From assembly GCF_030929605.1 (NCBI RefSeq), contig NZ_JAVFVS010000012.1, positions 372,001 through 436,000 on the forward strand: a DNA stretch of 64,000 nt. The letters run 5' to 3'. Within the stretch, counting starts at the first letter, position 1, and each line of letters opens with the position of its first letter. Made by a program: the position numbers and the translations under genes. The notes beneath the pieces were generated by a model. It did not search any database and was not told where the DNA came from. It saw only the letters and a program-made list of their open reading frames with translations. Positions 7,387 to 16,245 of this stretch are shown in pieces. The stretch is from Flavobacterium sp. LHD-80 (GTDB taxonomy: Bacteria; Bacteroidota; Bacteroidia; Flavobacteriales; Flavobacteriaceae).

Positions 7387-10065
7387 GTGTTACAAAAAAG
7401 AGTACAAATAGTCCTTACCCTACTACTTTTGGGTAGTTTTTCACAAATAAAAGCACAAGATCGAGTTCCTTTTGATCAAGGAAAAAAATATATTCTTGCT
7501 AAAGTTTCTGTTGTTGGTAAAATAAGCTTCAATGAACAAACTGTTGTTACGTTTTCTGGCCTTCAAAAGGGACAGGAAATAACAGTACCTGGAGAAGAAA
7601 TCAGTAGTGCTATCAAAAAATTAGGCAAACTTGGCCTTTTTGACGAAATCGCATTTTATGTTAATAAGGTAGAAAACGACAGTATTTATCTTGATTTGGA
7701 TATTGTTGAGCTTCCTAAATTAAACGAAGTAAAAATCGTTGGTGTTAAGAAAAGTAAAGTCGAAGGACTTATTAAGGATAATAATTTGACAAAAAACAAA
7801 ATTGTCAATGAAAACTTAATTACGACTACTAAAAATTACATCGAAAATAAATATAAAAAAGAAGGTTTTTATAACACAAAAGTTACTATTACTAATACCC
7901 CCGACACTCTTGCCGGAAATCAAGTAAATATGCTTGTTCGAATTGACAAGGGCGATAAAGTAAAAATCAGCAGTATTGATTTCACTGGAAATAAACAACT
8001 TACTGATGCTCAATTAAGAGCTGCAATGAAAGACACGAAACAAAAAAATCTATTCCGTGTTTTAAAAGCGTCAAAATTTATTCCTGAAAAATACAAAACC
8101 GACTTAGAAAAAGTAGTTGCTGCTTACAAAGAAAAAGGTTACCGTGATGCCCGTATTATTTATGACTCTGTCTCTTATAATAAGGAAAACAAAATGCTTG
8201 CCATCAAAATCAATGTTGAAGAAGGAAACAAATACTACTTTGGAAATATTAAATTTTTAGGTAATACTGTTTATTCTGATCAATTGCTTCACCGTTATTT
8301 AGGAATTAAAAAAGGTGAAACTTACAATGGCGTTTTACTAGAAAAACGTATCGCAGACAAAACTAAACCTGATGCAGAAGACATTACAAACTTGTACCAA
8401 AATAATGGTTACTTATTCTCTAACATCAATGCCGTAGAGACTAGGACTGCCAATGATACTATCGATTTTGAAATTAGAGTTACAGAAGGTCCAATTGCTT
8501 ATTTCAACAAAATTTATGTTACAGGTAATGACAAAACAAATGACCACGTAATTTATCGTGAGTTAAGAACTAAGCCTGGAAACAAATACAGTAAAGAAGA
8601 ATTAGTAAGAACAATTCGTGAAATTGGTCAATTAGGTTTCTTTGACCCAGAATCTATCAAGCCAGAATTTAGAAATGTAGATGCTGGTGCAGGAACGGTT
8701 GATATCGAATACCAGCTTGTTGAAAAAGGATCTAGCCAGGTTGAGCTTCAAGGAGGTTACGGTGGTGGAGGTTTCATTGGAACTTTAGGTCTTTCGTTCA
8801 ATAACTTCTCGGCAAGAAACATATTTAACAAGGAATCTTACAAACCGCTTCCAATGGGAGATGGTCAAAAAGTAGCACTTCGTTTACAAGGAAGTACTTA
8901 TTTCCAAACTTACAGTTTATCATTCTCTGAGCCTTGGTTTGGAGGTAAGAAACCAGTACAATTCAGTTCTGCAATTTCTTACAGTAAACAATACAACAAT
9001 AATTATGTAACCAGAACTGTAGATAAAAGCCAAAGTTTTAATATTTTTACAGTACAAGTTGGTTTAGCAAAACGTTTAACAGTGCCAGATGACTTTTTTG
9101 TATTATCACAATCTGTAAGTTATCAGCACTATGACTTGAACAATTATTATACAGGATTGTTTACCTTTGGTAATGGAGCATCACGAAACCTTGCTTATAC
9201 TATAGGTCTGACCAGAAATAATAAAGGTACAAACCCTATATTCCCAATGTACGGTTCAGAATTTAGTATTTCTGCAAAAGTAACACCTCCTTATTCTTTA
9301 CTTAATGGAATTAACTATGGTGATTTAGAAAACCAGAAAGAATATAAAACACAATACACTGGAGCACCTGACTCTGGAGTAGATGGCCAGCCATTAAACA
9401 CAGGTGATTATGTAAAAACAGAAACCGTTAATGGAAAAACTGGATATGTAAGTGTTGGATCTGATTATGCAAGTGCAGATACTGATGTTGCTAAAGTTGA
9501 TCAAAAGAAATACAATTGGTTAGAATATTATAAAATTAAATTCAAAGCAGACTGGTATACAAAAGTATATGGTAAATTAGTTTTAAGAACTTTGACAGAA
9601 TTTGGTTTCTTAGGAGCTTATGATCAAGCAAGAGGAGTTGTACCATTTGAGCGTTTTTATTTAGGAGGAGACGGAATGGCGCAGTACTCAATGGATGGTA
9701 GAGAGACTATTGGTTTAAGAGGTTATCCTAATGGATCATTGACACCAACAAATGCTGCTGGTCAGCAAATTGGAGCAACCATTTATAACAAATTCTCTAT
9801 GGAATTGCGTTACCCTATCACATTAAAATCTTCAGCGTCGATTTACGCGCTGACATTCTTAGAGGCAGGTTCATCATATCCAACATTTAAGGACTATAAC
9901 CCATTTGATTTAAGCCGTTCTGCAGGTGTAGGTTTACGTGTATTCATGCCAGCATTCGGATTATTAGGAATTGATTTTGGTTACGGTTTCGATGCGCTTC
10001 CTAATTCTGTTACCAATAAAGCAAATGGATGGGAAACTCATTTCATTATTGGACAACAATTTTAG
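7387..10065 (+). CDS. bamA: Outer-membrane protein assembly factor BamA
   Basis: Omp85 insertase that folds beta-barrel proteins into the outer membrane. There is a signal peptide (LQKRVQIVLTLLLLGSFSQIKAQ), five POTRA repeats over roughly the first 420 residues, and a 16-strand barrel ending in the terminal Phe of IIGQQF. The loop-6 motif reads LRGYPNGS, so RGF is RGY here. A long extracellular insertion of about 70 residues precedes WLEYYKIKF. No ATG lies at a sensible place: the candidates just before the signal peptide are GTG 7387 (chosen, 892 residues), GTG 7363 and TTG 7351. The ATGs further upstream lie inside uppS and would give an overlong leader. Start uncertain, identity firm. Confidence 0.93.
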   Translation: MLQKRVQIVLTLLLLGSFSQIKAQDRVPFDQGKKYILAKVSVVGKISFNEQTVVTFSGLQKGQEITVPGEEISSAIKKLGKLGLFDEIAFYVNKVENDSIYLDLDIVELPKLNEVKIVGVKKSKVEGLIKDNNLTKNKIVNENLITTTKNYIENKYKKEGFYNTKVTITNTPDTLAGNQVNMLVRIDKGDKVKISSIDFTGNKQLTDAQLRAAMKDTKQKNLFRVLKASKFIPEKYKTDLEKVVAAYKEKGYRDARIIYDSVSYNKENKMLAIKINVEEGNKYYFGNIKFLGNTVYSDQLLHRYLGIKKGETYNGVLLEKRIADKTKPDAEDITNLYQNNGYLFSNINAVETRTANDTIDFEIRVTEGPIAYFNKIYVTGNDKTNDHVIYRELRTKPGNKYSKEELVRTIREIGQLGFFDPESIKPEFRNVDAGAGTVDIEYQLVEKGSSQVELQGGYGGGGFIGTLGLSFNNFSARNIFNKESYKPLPMGDGQKVALRLQGSTYFQTYSLSFSEPWFGGKKPVQFSSAISYSKQYNNNYVTRTVDKSQSFNIFTVQVGLAKRLTVPDDFFVLSQSVSYQHYDLNNYYTGLFTFGNGASRNLAYTIGLTRNNKGTNPIFPMYGSEFSISAKVTPPYSLLNGINYGDLENQKEYKTQYTGAPDSGVDGQPLNTGDYVKTETVNGKTGYVSVGSDYASADTDVAKVDQKKYNWLEYYKIKFKADWYTKVYGKLVLRTLTEFGFLGAYDQARGVVPFERFYLGGDGMAQYSMDGRETIGLRGYPNGSLTPTNAAGQQIGATIYNKFSMELRYPITLKSSASIYALTFLEAGSSYPTFKDYNPFDLSRSAGVGLRVFMPAFGLLGIDFGYGFDALPNSVTNKANGWETHFIIGQQF

Positions 10066-10107
10066 ACAATTAACGTTTGGTTAAAAATCATCAAATAAAG
10101 TTATGTT

Positions 10108-11136
10108 ATGAGAAAACAGTTTTTATTTATATTTTTAGCCTTGATTGTAGCAAATACAAGTCAGGCTCAGACACGAACGACAAGAATTGGCTATATCGAT
10201 ATGGAGTATATTCTTGAAAACGTTTCTGACTATAAAGAGGCAACAGCACAATTAGAGCTGAAAGCCCAAAAATGGAAACAAGAAATTGAGTCCAAAAAAA
10301 TAGAAATAAACAAACTGAAAGAAAGCTTAAAAGCCGAAAAAGCACTTCTTACAAAAGAGCTTATTGATGAAAGAGAAACTGAAATAAAATTTCTGGAAAC
10401 AGAAATGATGGATTATCAGCAAAAGCAATTTGGAGCTGATGGAAATTTAATTCACCAAAAAGCGGCATTGGCAAAACCAATCCAGGATCAAGTTTTTACC
10501 GCTGTTCAGGATATTGCCGAAGCTAAAAGCTACGATTTCATTTTTGATAAATCTTCAGATTTGACAATGCTTTTCAGCAACAAAAAATTTGATATCAGCG
10601 ATCAAGTTATACGCGTTTTAAATAGAACTGACAAAAGAGAGCAATTGACTAAAAAACAATTGAAAGATCAGGAAATTAAAGAGAGTAAAGAAAATGCTAT
10701 CGATGAAAATCCAGCAATGGCTGATAGACAAAAAGCCCTAGATGAAAAGAAAGCTGCCAGAGAAAAACTGATCGAAGACAGAAGATTAGAGCAAGAAGCT
10801 AAGAAAAAAGAATACGACGACAGACGAAAAGCCATACAAGCCGAAAGAGAAGCTAAAAAAAATGGCACGGTTTCTGAACCTGCGAAAACAACAGAAGCAG
10901 CTAAGTCAACTGAGGCCGTTAAAACTGACGGCACAACGGCAAAACCAGCAACAGCTACCGAAACTGCGCCTGCAACAACAGAACCAGCGGTAGATAAGGC
11001 TGCTGAAAGACAGAAGTTGTATGAACAACGTAAAAAAGAATTAGAAGAAAGAAGAAAGAAAATATTAGAAGAGAGAGAAGCGGCTAAAAAAGCAAAAGAA
11101 GCCGAAACACAAAAACCTAATACGACCAATAATTAA
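10108..11136 (+). CDS. OmpH/Skp family chaperone with long charged C-terminal extension
   Basis: Periplasmic holdase for unfolded outer-membrane proteins. Residues 1-21 are a signal peptide ending SQAQ. Residues about 25-180 are the Skp domain (TRIGYIDMEYIL start, two long helices, then FDKSSDLTMLFSN and DISDQVI). The last 160 residues are unusual: coiled coil rich in Lys, Arg, Glu and Asp, interrupted by an Ala/Thr/Pro/Glu-rich linker (about 255-300), then another charged helix. The total of 342 residues is twice the normal Skp length. It lies directly between bamA and a normal-length paralogue, which supports a role with BamA. Confidence 0.9.
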   Translation: MRKQFLFIFLALIVANTSQAQTRTTRIGYIDMEYILENVSDYKEATAQLELKAQKWKQEIESKKIEINKLKESLKAEKALLTKELIDERETEIKFLETEMMDYQQKQFGADGNLIHQKAALAKPIQDQVFTAVQDIAEAKSYDFIFDKSSDLTMLFSNKKFDISDQVIRVLNRTDKREQLTKKQLKDQEIKESKENAIDENPAMADRQKALDEKKAAREKLIEDRRLEQEAKKKEYDDRRKAIQAEREAKKNGTVSEPAKTTEAAKSTEAVKTDGTTAKPATATETAPATTEPAVDKAAERQKLYEQRKKELEERRKKILEEREAAKKAKEAETQKPNTTNN

Positions 11137-11150
11137 TTAATATTTTAAAA

Positions 11151-11654
11151 ATGATGAAACAAATCAAAACTTTACTAATTGCTGCCGTTCTAATTTTAGG
11201 AGCAAGTAACACAATGAATGCACAGGCGAAGGTTGCCCATGTTGATGTTAGCGAGATTATGTCGAAAATGCCTGCTATGCTAGATGCTCAAAATCAACTA
11301 CAAAAATTAAGTGGTACATACGACGCAGAATACAAAAAAATGGTTGAAGAATACCAAACTAAAATCAGAAAGTACGAAGAAGAGTCTACAAAACAAACTG
11401 AAGCAGTTAACACAGAGCGCGCTAAAGAAGTTCAAGACATGCAAAAAAGAATTGTTGATTACAGAGACAATGCACAAAAAGAACTACAACAAAAAGATTC
11501 TGATATCATGAAACCAATTATGGAAAAAGTGAAAGCTTCTATCCAAAAAGTTGGAAAAGCTAAAGGTTACCAATATGTTTTAGATGGTTCTACTCTTATC
11601 TTAGCTGATGGTCCAAACATCACTGCTGATGTGAAAAAAGATTTAGGATTCTAA
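11151..11654 (+). CDS. OmpH/Skp family outer-membrane protein chaperone
   Basis: A 167-residue periplasmic chaperone of normal Skp length. Signal peptide ends at TMNAQA, followed by KVAHVDVSEIMSKMPAM, a highly charged helical tentacle (about 50-120), and the closing strand segment YQYVLDGSTLILADG. It follows the longer paralogue by 14 bases and is the last gene of the porG-uppS-bamA-skp-skp run, ended by a terminator at 11681. Tandem Skp copies beside bamA also occur in Porphyromonas. Confidence 0.93.
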   Translation: MMKQIKTLLIAAVLILGASNTMNAQAKVAHVDVSEIMSKMPAMLDAQNQLQKLSGTYDAEYKKMVEEYQTKIRKYEEESTKQTEAVNTERAKEVQDMQKRIVDYRDNAQKELQQKDSDIMKPIMEKVKASIQKVGKAKGYQYVLDGSTLILADGPNITADVKKDLGF

Positions 11655-11680
11655 GAAAACTAATTTTTTAGTCTTAAAAA

Positions 11681-11718
11681 AAAATGCTCAGTACTTTAAA
11701 AGTCTGGGCATTTTTTTT
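11681..11718 (+). terminator. Terminator of the bamA-skp operon
   Basis: AAAATGCTCAG (11681-11691) pairs with CTGGGCATTTT (11704-11714) with one G-U pair, and a run of eight T follows. It lies 26 bases past the second Skp gene stop. Confidence 0.85.
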
Positions 11719-11809
11719 ACAATAAATTAAAATAAAAAAAGATAAGAATTTACAGATTTCGAGTAAATTGAAACATCAATTTATTTCAAAAAATATTAAA
11801 TTTGTATTT

Positions 11810-12586
11810 ATGACGAACAACAATCCTATAGGCGTTTTTGATTCTGGAATTGGAGGAACTTCAATCTGGAATGAAATCCACAATCTTCTTCCAAACGAAA
11901 AAACTATTTATTTAGCTGATAGCAAAAATGCTCCTTACGGTCAAAAGACAAAAGAAGAGATTGTTGCCCTCAGCAAAAAAAATGTTGATTTTTTGATCGA
12001 AATGGGATGTAAATTAATTGTTGTAGCATGTAACACTGCCACAACAAATGCAATTCGTGAACTCCGTGCTGATTATGATATTCCGTTTATTGGTATTGAA
12101 CCTGCTATTAAACCTGCAGCTAATAATTCAAAAACTCAAGTAATTGGAATTTTAGCCACTAAAGGAACACTAAACAGCGAATTGTTCAACAAGACAGCTG
12201 AAATGTTTCAAAATACAACAATAATAGAGCAAGTTGGCCATGGTTTAGTACAGCTTATTGAAGATGGACAACTAAATTCTCCGCAAATGACTGAGCTTTT
12301 AGAATCGTATTTACAACCAATGATTGATGCCAATATTGATTATTTGGTTTTAGGATGTAGTCATTATCCGTACTTAATTCCTCAGATAAAAAAAATTCTG
12401 CCGGACCACATCCAGATTATTGATTCTGGTGAAGCAGTGGCCCGTCAGACACAAAATATTTTGCGCGAAAAGGTTGGTTTTTCAGATCTTAAAGAAAGTG
12501 AACCTGAATTTTATGTCAATTCAAATCCAGCAGTTTTAGAATCAATTTTAGATTATAAATACCCCGTTATACACAAAGATTTTTAG
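11810..12586 (+). CDS. murI: Glutamate racemase
   Basis: Converts L-glutamate to D-glutamate for peptidoglycan. From the ATG at 11810 (MTNNNPIGVFDSGIGG) the protein has 258 residues; an upstream in-frame ATG at 11768 would add 14 atypical residues. Asp11 of FDSGIGG, Cys74 of VVACNTATTN and Cys183 of LGCSHYPYL are the catalytic positions of the cofactor-independent racemase family. It follows the Skp terminator, so it is likely a separate transcript. A TAAATTTG box at 11797-11804 lies very close to the ATG and may be a promoter -7 element, but no matching -33 element is seen. Confidence 0.95.
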   Translation: MTNNNPIGVFDSGIGGTSIWNEIHNLLPNEKTIYLADSKNAPYGQKTKEEIVALSKKNVDFLIEMGCKLIVVACNTATTNAIRELRADYDIPFIGIEPAIKPAANNSKTQVIGILATKGTLNSELFNKTAEMFQNTTIIEQVGHGLVQLIEDGQLNSPQMTELLESYLQPMIDANIDYLVLGCSHYPYLIPQIKKILPDHIQIIDSGEAVARQTQNILREKVGFSDLKESEPEFYVNSNPAVLESILDYKYPVIHKDF

Positions 12587-12588
12587 GC

Positions 12589-13824
12589 TTATTCAAACTT
12601 TCGCTTGACGAACCAAATTCCGTCTAAAGATAAATTTAGTGACAGTTTGTGATAATTTTCTTTTATTAAATTATCTGTAATCCTTCCTTTTTGTCCGTAA
12701 GAATATGAAATATTCAGCGTTGTCAAAGTGTTTTCTATTGGTAAGGAAAGTCCAATAGAAATGGCAGCATTATTTACTCTTTTTCCGTCGACTTCAAGGT
12801 ATCCGTTATCAAAATTGGCTCCCATTGCATATTGAACATGGTCCCAATATTTTCGATAATCTTTCTTGGCTTTGTAAGTAAACCCGAGAGCAAACCTGTC
12901 CTGATTTACAAAATTTCCATACAACTCAGATTGATTTGTATTACTCCAAAAACTTTTTTCATAATCTAAAGTAACATTTAAATTATTTTTAAAGCGTTTG
13001 CTAAACCCTACTCCTATTTCTAGAGGCATGTAAAAATCATCAACATCTGAAGTAGCATCAGTTTCAATTGGCGTTATAACCTCGTCTGCAATAACCTGAA
13101 CACTCTGTATTTTTGAAGCCTTAATTTGAGCAGGCAATTTAACTACTGGAGCAATTGTAAAAGTAGAATCTATCTTATACTGCGCTCCTAATGTTGCACG
13201 AAGACCATTATAACTTGTTTTTTTTGTAACAGTTGTAAGAGTATTTTGGATGAGAAAATTGCGCTCATCGGCAGTGTTTCCAAATAATAATGAACCCGAA
13301 AATCCAAGCGAAAGCTTTTTCCCAAATCGGTATCCGTATGAAAAGTCAAAATTATTTAGTCCGCCGGAACCAACGGCAGTCAAATAATAATATTCCTGAC
13401 TGTTTTCTATAGGAAGTGCAAGATTTGAAATTTTAAAAGCTCCACTGGAATATGGTCGCAATGCCAAACTAAATCCTGAATTTTTAGTAACAGGAAAAGC
13501 AAAAGCCATGTGCGAAAATTGGAAATTATTTCGTTTTTCTTCTCGTGAACTACTTTGATAAGTTGTTGCAATAGCTTTTCCGCCAATATCAAACATAAAA
13601 TGATTTAATGGAATAAAACCCAAGGAAGCAGGATTTAAATTATTGATAAAACTCGAAGAAGGCAAAGCCATTCCTGATGAACCAATTGAAGGAAGAATTC
13701 CAAAATCAGAATCATACACACTTCCAACTCCATAAAGTGAATAAGGTGAACTCGAAATACTTTGAGAAAATGAAGTCAGCGACAATAAAATGAAGCAGGT
13801 TAAATAAATTATTTTATTTTTCAT
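12589..13824 (-). CDS. Outer-membrane beta-barrel protein of unknown function
   Basis: A 411-residue precursor with a signal peptide (MKNKIIYLTCFILLSLTSFSQ), followed by many alternating amphipathic strands. The N-terminal part (SPYSLYGVGS, then ASLGFIPLNHFMFDIGG) resembles PorV/FadL-like bacteroidetal barrels, where a loop with an NPA-type motif (NNLNPASLGF) follows the first strand. The start codon abuts the stop of the DUF4270 gene, so the two form one transcript. I cannot assign a substrate. It converges with murI, whose stop is only two bases away, and no strong terminator is visible between them. Confidence 0.75.
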   Translation of the reverse strand: MKNKIIYLTCFILLSLTSFSQSISSSPYSLYGVGSVYDSDFGILPSIGSSGMALPSSSFINNLNPASLGFIPLNHFMFDIGGKAIATTYQSSSREEKRNNFQFSHMAFAFPVTKNSGFSLALRPYSSGAFKISNLALPIENSQEYYYLTAVGSGGLNNFDFSYGYRFGKKLSLGFSGSLLFGNTADERNFLIQNTLTTVTKKTSYNGLRATLGAQYKIDSTFTIAPVVKLPAQIKASKIQSVQVIADEVITPIETDATSDVDDFYMPLEIGVGFSKRFKNNLNVTLDYEKSFWSNTNQSELYGNFVNQDRFALGFTYKAKKDYRKYWDHVQYAMGANFDNGYLEVDGKRVNNAAISIGLSLPIENTLTTLNISYSYGQKGRITDNLIKENYHKLSLNLSLDGIWFVKRKFE

Positions 13825-15156
13825 TTAATAGGAGATATAATAAATTTTCAATTGGATTTTGTTGTTCAAATGTTTTTGATCGCCTAAAACAATTCGGTTT
13901 ACTGTTTTGTAAATTCCTGGCAATGTCAGAATCAAAGAGGATTTCGAATCTGATTTTTTTAGCATTTCTCTTTGGAGAAAATTTCCAACCGGAATTGAGT
14001 ATCCAACATTTTCATTAAACTCATCACTTTTTTTGTTTAAAATGCCGTAAACCGTAGTTCCCGCAGAGTTTACTAAAGAAGCACTAATTCGGTTTAAATT
14101 ATCTGCAACATAAACAGACAAAGAATCGGCTAAAGGATATTTTGAAGAGTATGTATTATTGACGGGTTTCAAGATGAGCTCTGCATTTACAATTGCGCCA
14201 TTATCTGCAATATATTTGAGCTGTTTTATATTAGGAAAATCGATTCGGCATGCCACTCCCGTACCCGACTGAATAAATCCTTGCTGACTTGTAGCCGAAC
14301 TTGACAATTTACTGCTAGAAATAGGCAAATTCTGAATTAATGTTCCCGTTTTATCAAGTGAAATGGAATTAAACTGTTTTCCTGCATCTGCAATTGTAAA
14401 ATCAATTACATAAGGCGTTTCTTCAGTATCTGCCTGATATTTGGAATAATACATCCTGACTTTACTTGTTGAAACATTAAAGCCAATCATGCTAGATGAA
14501 TTAGAAGTTGAAGGAACCAGAACGAGGCCTTTTAGATATTCAGAAAAACTGTCAAAATCTGTAATTTCTCTTTTCTTAAGTTTTTGAAAAAGAGCCGAAC
14601 CAAAAGCATCACTCATTTTAATTACTATTGAGTCTTTTTCAATTGGTCTCGGTTTATATGAAATTGAACCAATACTTTCATCGCTGTAGGCAAAAGTCGT
14701 ATTATTATACAAATCACTATCTCCGTTGTTCGGCTTTATCTTTTGCGTCAATCGATGAATATCAAATGTCTGCACTTTGGTAGTATCACCATAATAATAG
14801 TTATCATACTTTAAAATCATCGAAATGGAGTCAAAAACAAAATTAACGGCTTCTGTATCTGAGCCTCCAGTAATGTTCAAATTATAAGAATCACTTGCCA
14901 GCTGGAAATAACTGTTTGATTTAACTTTCCCAAAAATCGGATCATCATAATTTCCAACTAAAATCCGGCTTTTGTTTGAAGTTGCCAAGGAATCAAAATT
15001 TATTGTCGACATATCAACCGTTACAGTATCAATTAAAATCGCTTTATTACTTACTGCCAAATAATCTGACCCAACAACAAATTCACCAGCATCAGTATCT
15101 GTACCACATGAAAGTATCGTGACCGCAAAAAAGAACATCAATATAAACTTGTGCAT
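13825..15156 (-). CDS. DUF4270 family surface or periplasmic lipoprotein
   Basis: A 443-residue lipoprotein: MHKFILMFFFAVTILSCG gives a lipobox (ILSC) with the lipidated Cys at 17. The following region (TVTVDMSTINFDSLATSNKSRILVGNYDDPIFGK) is the hallmark of DUF4270, a Bacteroidota family of unknown function. I chose the ATG at 15156: the TTG start 18 bases upstream would lie within a promoter-like TATATTTG (15179-15172). It is cotranscribed with the barrel gene immediately downstream, which suggests that they act together at the outer membrane. Confidence 0.85.
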   Translation of the reverse strand: MHKFILMFFFAVTILSCGTDTDAGEFVVGSDYLAVSNKAILIDTVTVDMSTINFDSLATSNKSRILVGNYDDPIFGKVKSNSYFQLASDSYNLNITGGSDTEAVNFVFDSISMILKYDNYYYGDTTKVQTFDIHRLTQKIKPNNGDSDLYNNTTFAYSDESIGSISYKPRPIEKDSIVIKMSDAFGSALFQKLKKREITDFDSFSEYLKGLVLVPSTSNSSSMIGFNVSTSKVRMYYSKYQADTEETPYVIDFTIADAGKQFNSISLDKTGTLIQNLPISSSKLSSSATSQQGFIQSGTGVACRIDFPNIKQLKYIADNGAIVNAELILKPVNNTYSSKYPLADSLSVYVADNLNRISASLVNSAGTTVYGILNKKSDEFNENVGYSIPVGNFLQREMLKKSDSKSSLILTLPGIYKTVNRIVLGDQKHLNNKIQLKIYYISY

Positions 15157-15171
15157 AATATAATTTTTCGG

Positions 15172-15179
15172 CAAATATA
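15172..15179 (-). promoter_or_regulatory. Putative -7 box for the DUF4270 operon
   Basis: On the minus strand this reads TATATTTG, an exact Bacteroidota -7 consensus, 15 bases before the chosen ATG. No clear TTG is seen about 18 bases further upstream. Confidence 0.4.
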
Positions 15180-15362
15180 AAATGGCGTAATCTGCACCGC
15201 ACTATAACATATACAGCCCTGCGTTTTTGAACTACAAAAAGCAAAAACTGATCTATAATAGCTATATCCAATCAAAACTTTGTTTCAGCCTTAAAAAACG
15301 CGATTTAGTCTATCAAAAAACGCCATACATATATATTCTTTTTTTTAAAACCATCAGCCACC

Positions 15363-15370
15363 TACTTTTG
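15363..15370 (+). promoter_or_regulatory. Putative -7 box before the barrel-kelch-LytS cluster
   Basis: TACTTTTG matches TAnnTTTG and lies 16 bases before the ATG at 15387. There is no convincing -33 TTG. The same octamer is found before the LytTR regulator (18771). Confidence 0.35.
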
Positions 15371-15386
15371 AACCAATAAATAAGTA

Positions 15387-16229
15387 ATGAGAATAAGGCT
15401 TTTAATATGTTTCGTTTTTACAATTTCATTTTATAATATGAAGGCTCAAGAAACTTTTTCGGCAAATGTGAATTTAAAAACAGAACCAACTGATAAAATT
15501 GATTTTAACGAAAGTGGTGTTTCGGTGTTATTCAGCAAAAAGATAAACACCAAAAACCAGCTGACAAATACAACAGCATATTCAAAGTTGAATATCAATT
15601 ACGAACTTGATCCTTTTTCATCAAATGAAAATTTGGATCGATTCAATCAGTTTCAAAACAAAACGGATTATTTATTTCAAGCTTCTGAGAAAAAAAAGTT
15701 GCAATTTTCAGTAACTCCAATGTTCAGTTTTCAGCAGAATTTGAATTTTTCTGATTTTACACTTTTAGGAAGTTTTGAAGTCAATCAGCAATTGAATTCA
15801 AATATAAATGTATCAATTGGTGCCGCAAGGTCGAACATTTTTGGAACTCCAAAGTTTATTCCTCTTTTAACTGTAAACTATTTGCTGAGTGAAAAAAGTA
15901 CAATTTCAGTAGGATTTCCAGATTCAAAAATTTCATATTCAAATAATATCCGAAATAAATTCAGTTTAACAAACAGCTTCAATGGGAGTTTTTACTATTT
16001 AGATCAAAAGTCTGAATCCAATTATAATGCATCAAAAATGAGTTTATCACAAATGACATCGGCTTTTGAATATGAACGAAATGTAGATTCAAATTGGTTT
16101 TTGAATTTTAAAGCCGGTTATGATTTTAATAAAAATTACAAACTAATAGATTCTGAAGATAATACCGTATATAATTTTGACACAGGGAACGGCTACATTT
16201 TTGGCATTGGCATCAAATACAAACAATAA
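15387..16229 (+). CDS. Putative outer-membrane beta-barrel protein
   Basis: A 280-residue precursor with a signal peptide (MRIRLLICFVFTISFYNMKAQ). The mature part is made of alternating amphipathic strands rich in Asn, Ser, Phe and Tyr, ending YIFGIGIKYKQ, which suggests a barrel of about twelve strands. I recognise no family. It is 16 bases upstream of the kelch lipoprotein gene and is the first gene of a run ending with a LytS-type kinase, so it may form the surface part of a sensing system. The barrel call is inferred from pattern only. Confidence 0.65.
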   Translation: MRIRLLICFVFTISFYNMKAQETFSANVNLKTEPTDKIDFNESGVSVLFSKKINTKNQLTNTTAYSKLNINYELDPFSSNENLDRFNQFQNKTDYLFQASEKKKLQFSVTPMFSFQQNLNFSDFTLLGSFEVNQQLNSNINVSIGAARSNIFGTPKFIPLLTVNYLLSEKSTISVGFPDSKISYSNNIRNKFSLTNSFNGSFYYLDQKSESNYNASKMSLSQMTSAFEYERNVDSNWFLNFKAGYDFNKNYKLIDSEDNTVYNFDTGNGYIFGIGIKYKQ

Positions 16230-16245
16230 ATAAATTTTACACATT

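Noticed and set aside
10668..11129. Long antisense reading frame opposite the long Skp gene
   Set aside because: It is a shadow of the Lys/Glu/Ala-rich coding strand; the translation is Ser/Leu/Phe-rich with no signal or motif.
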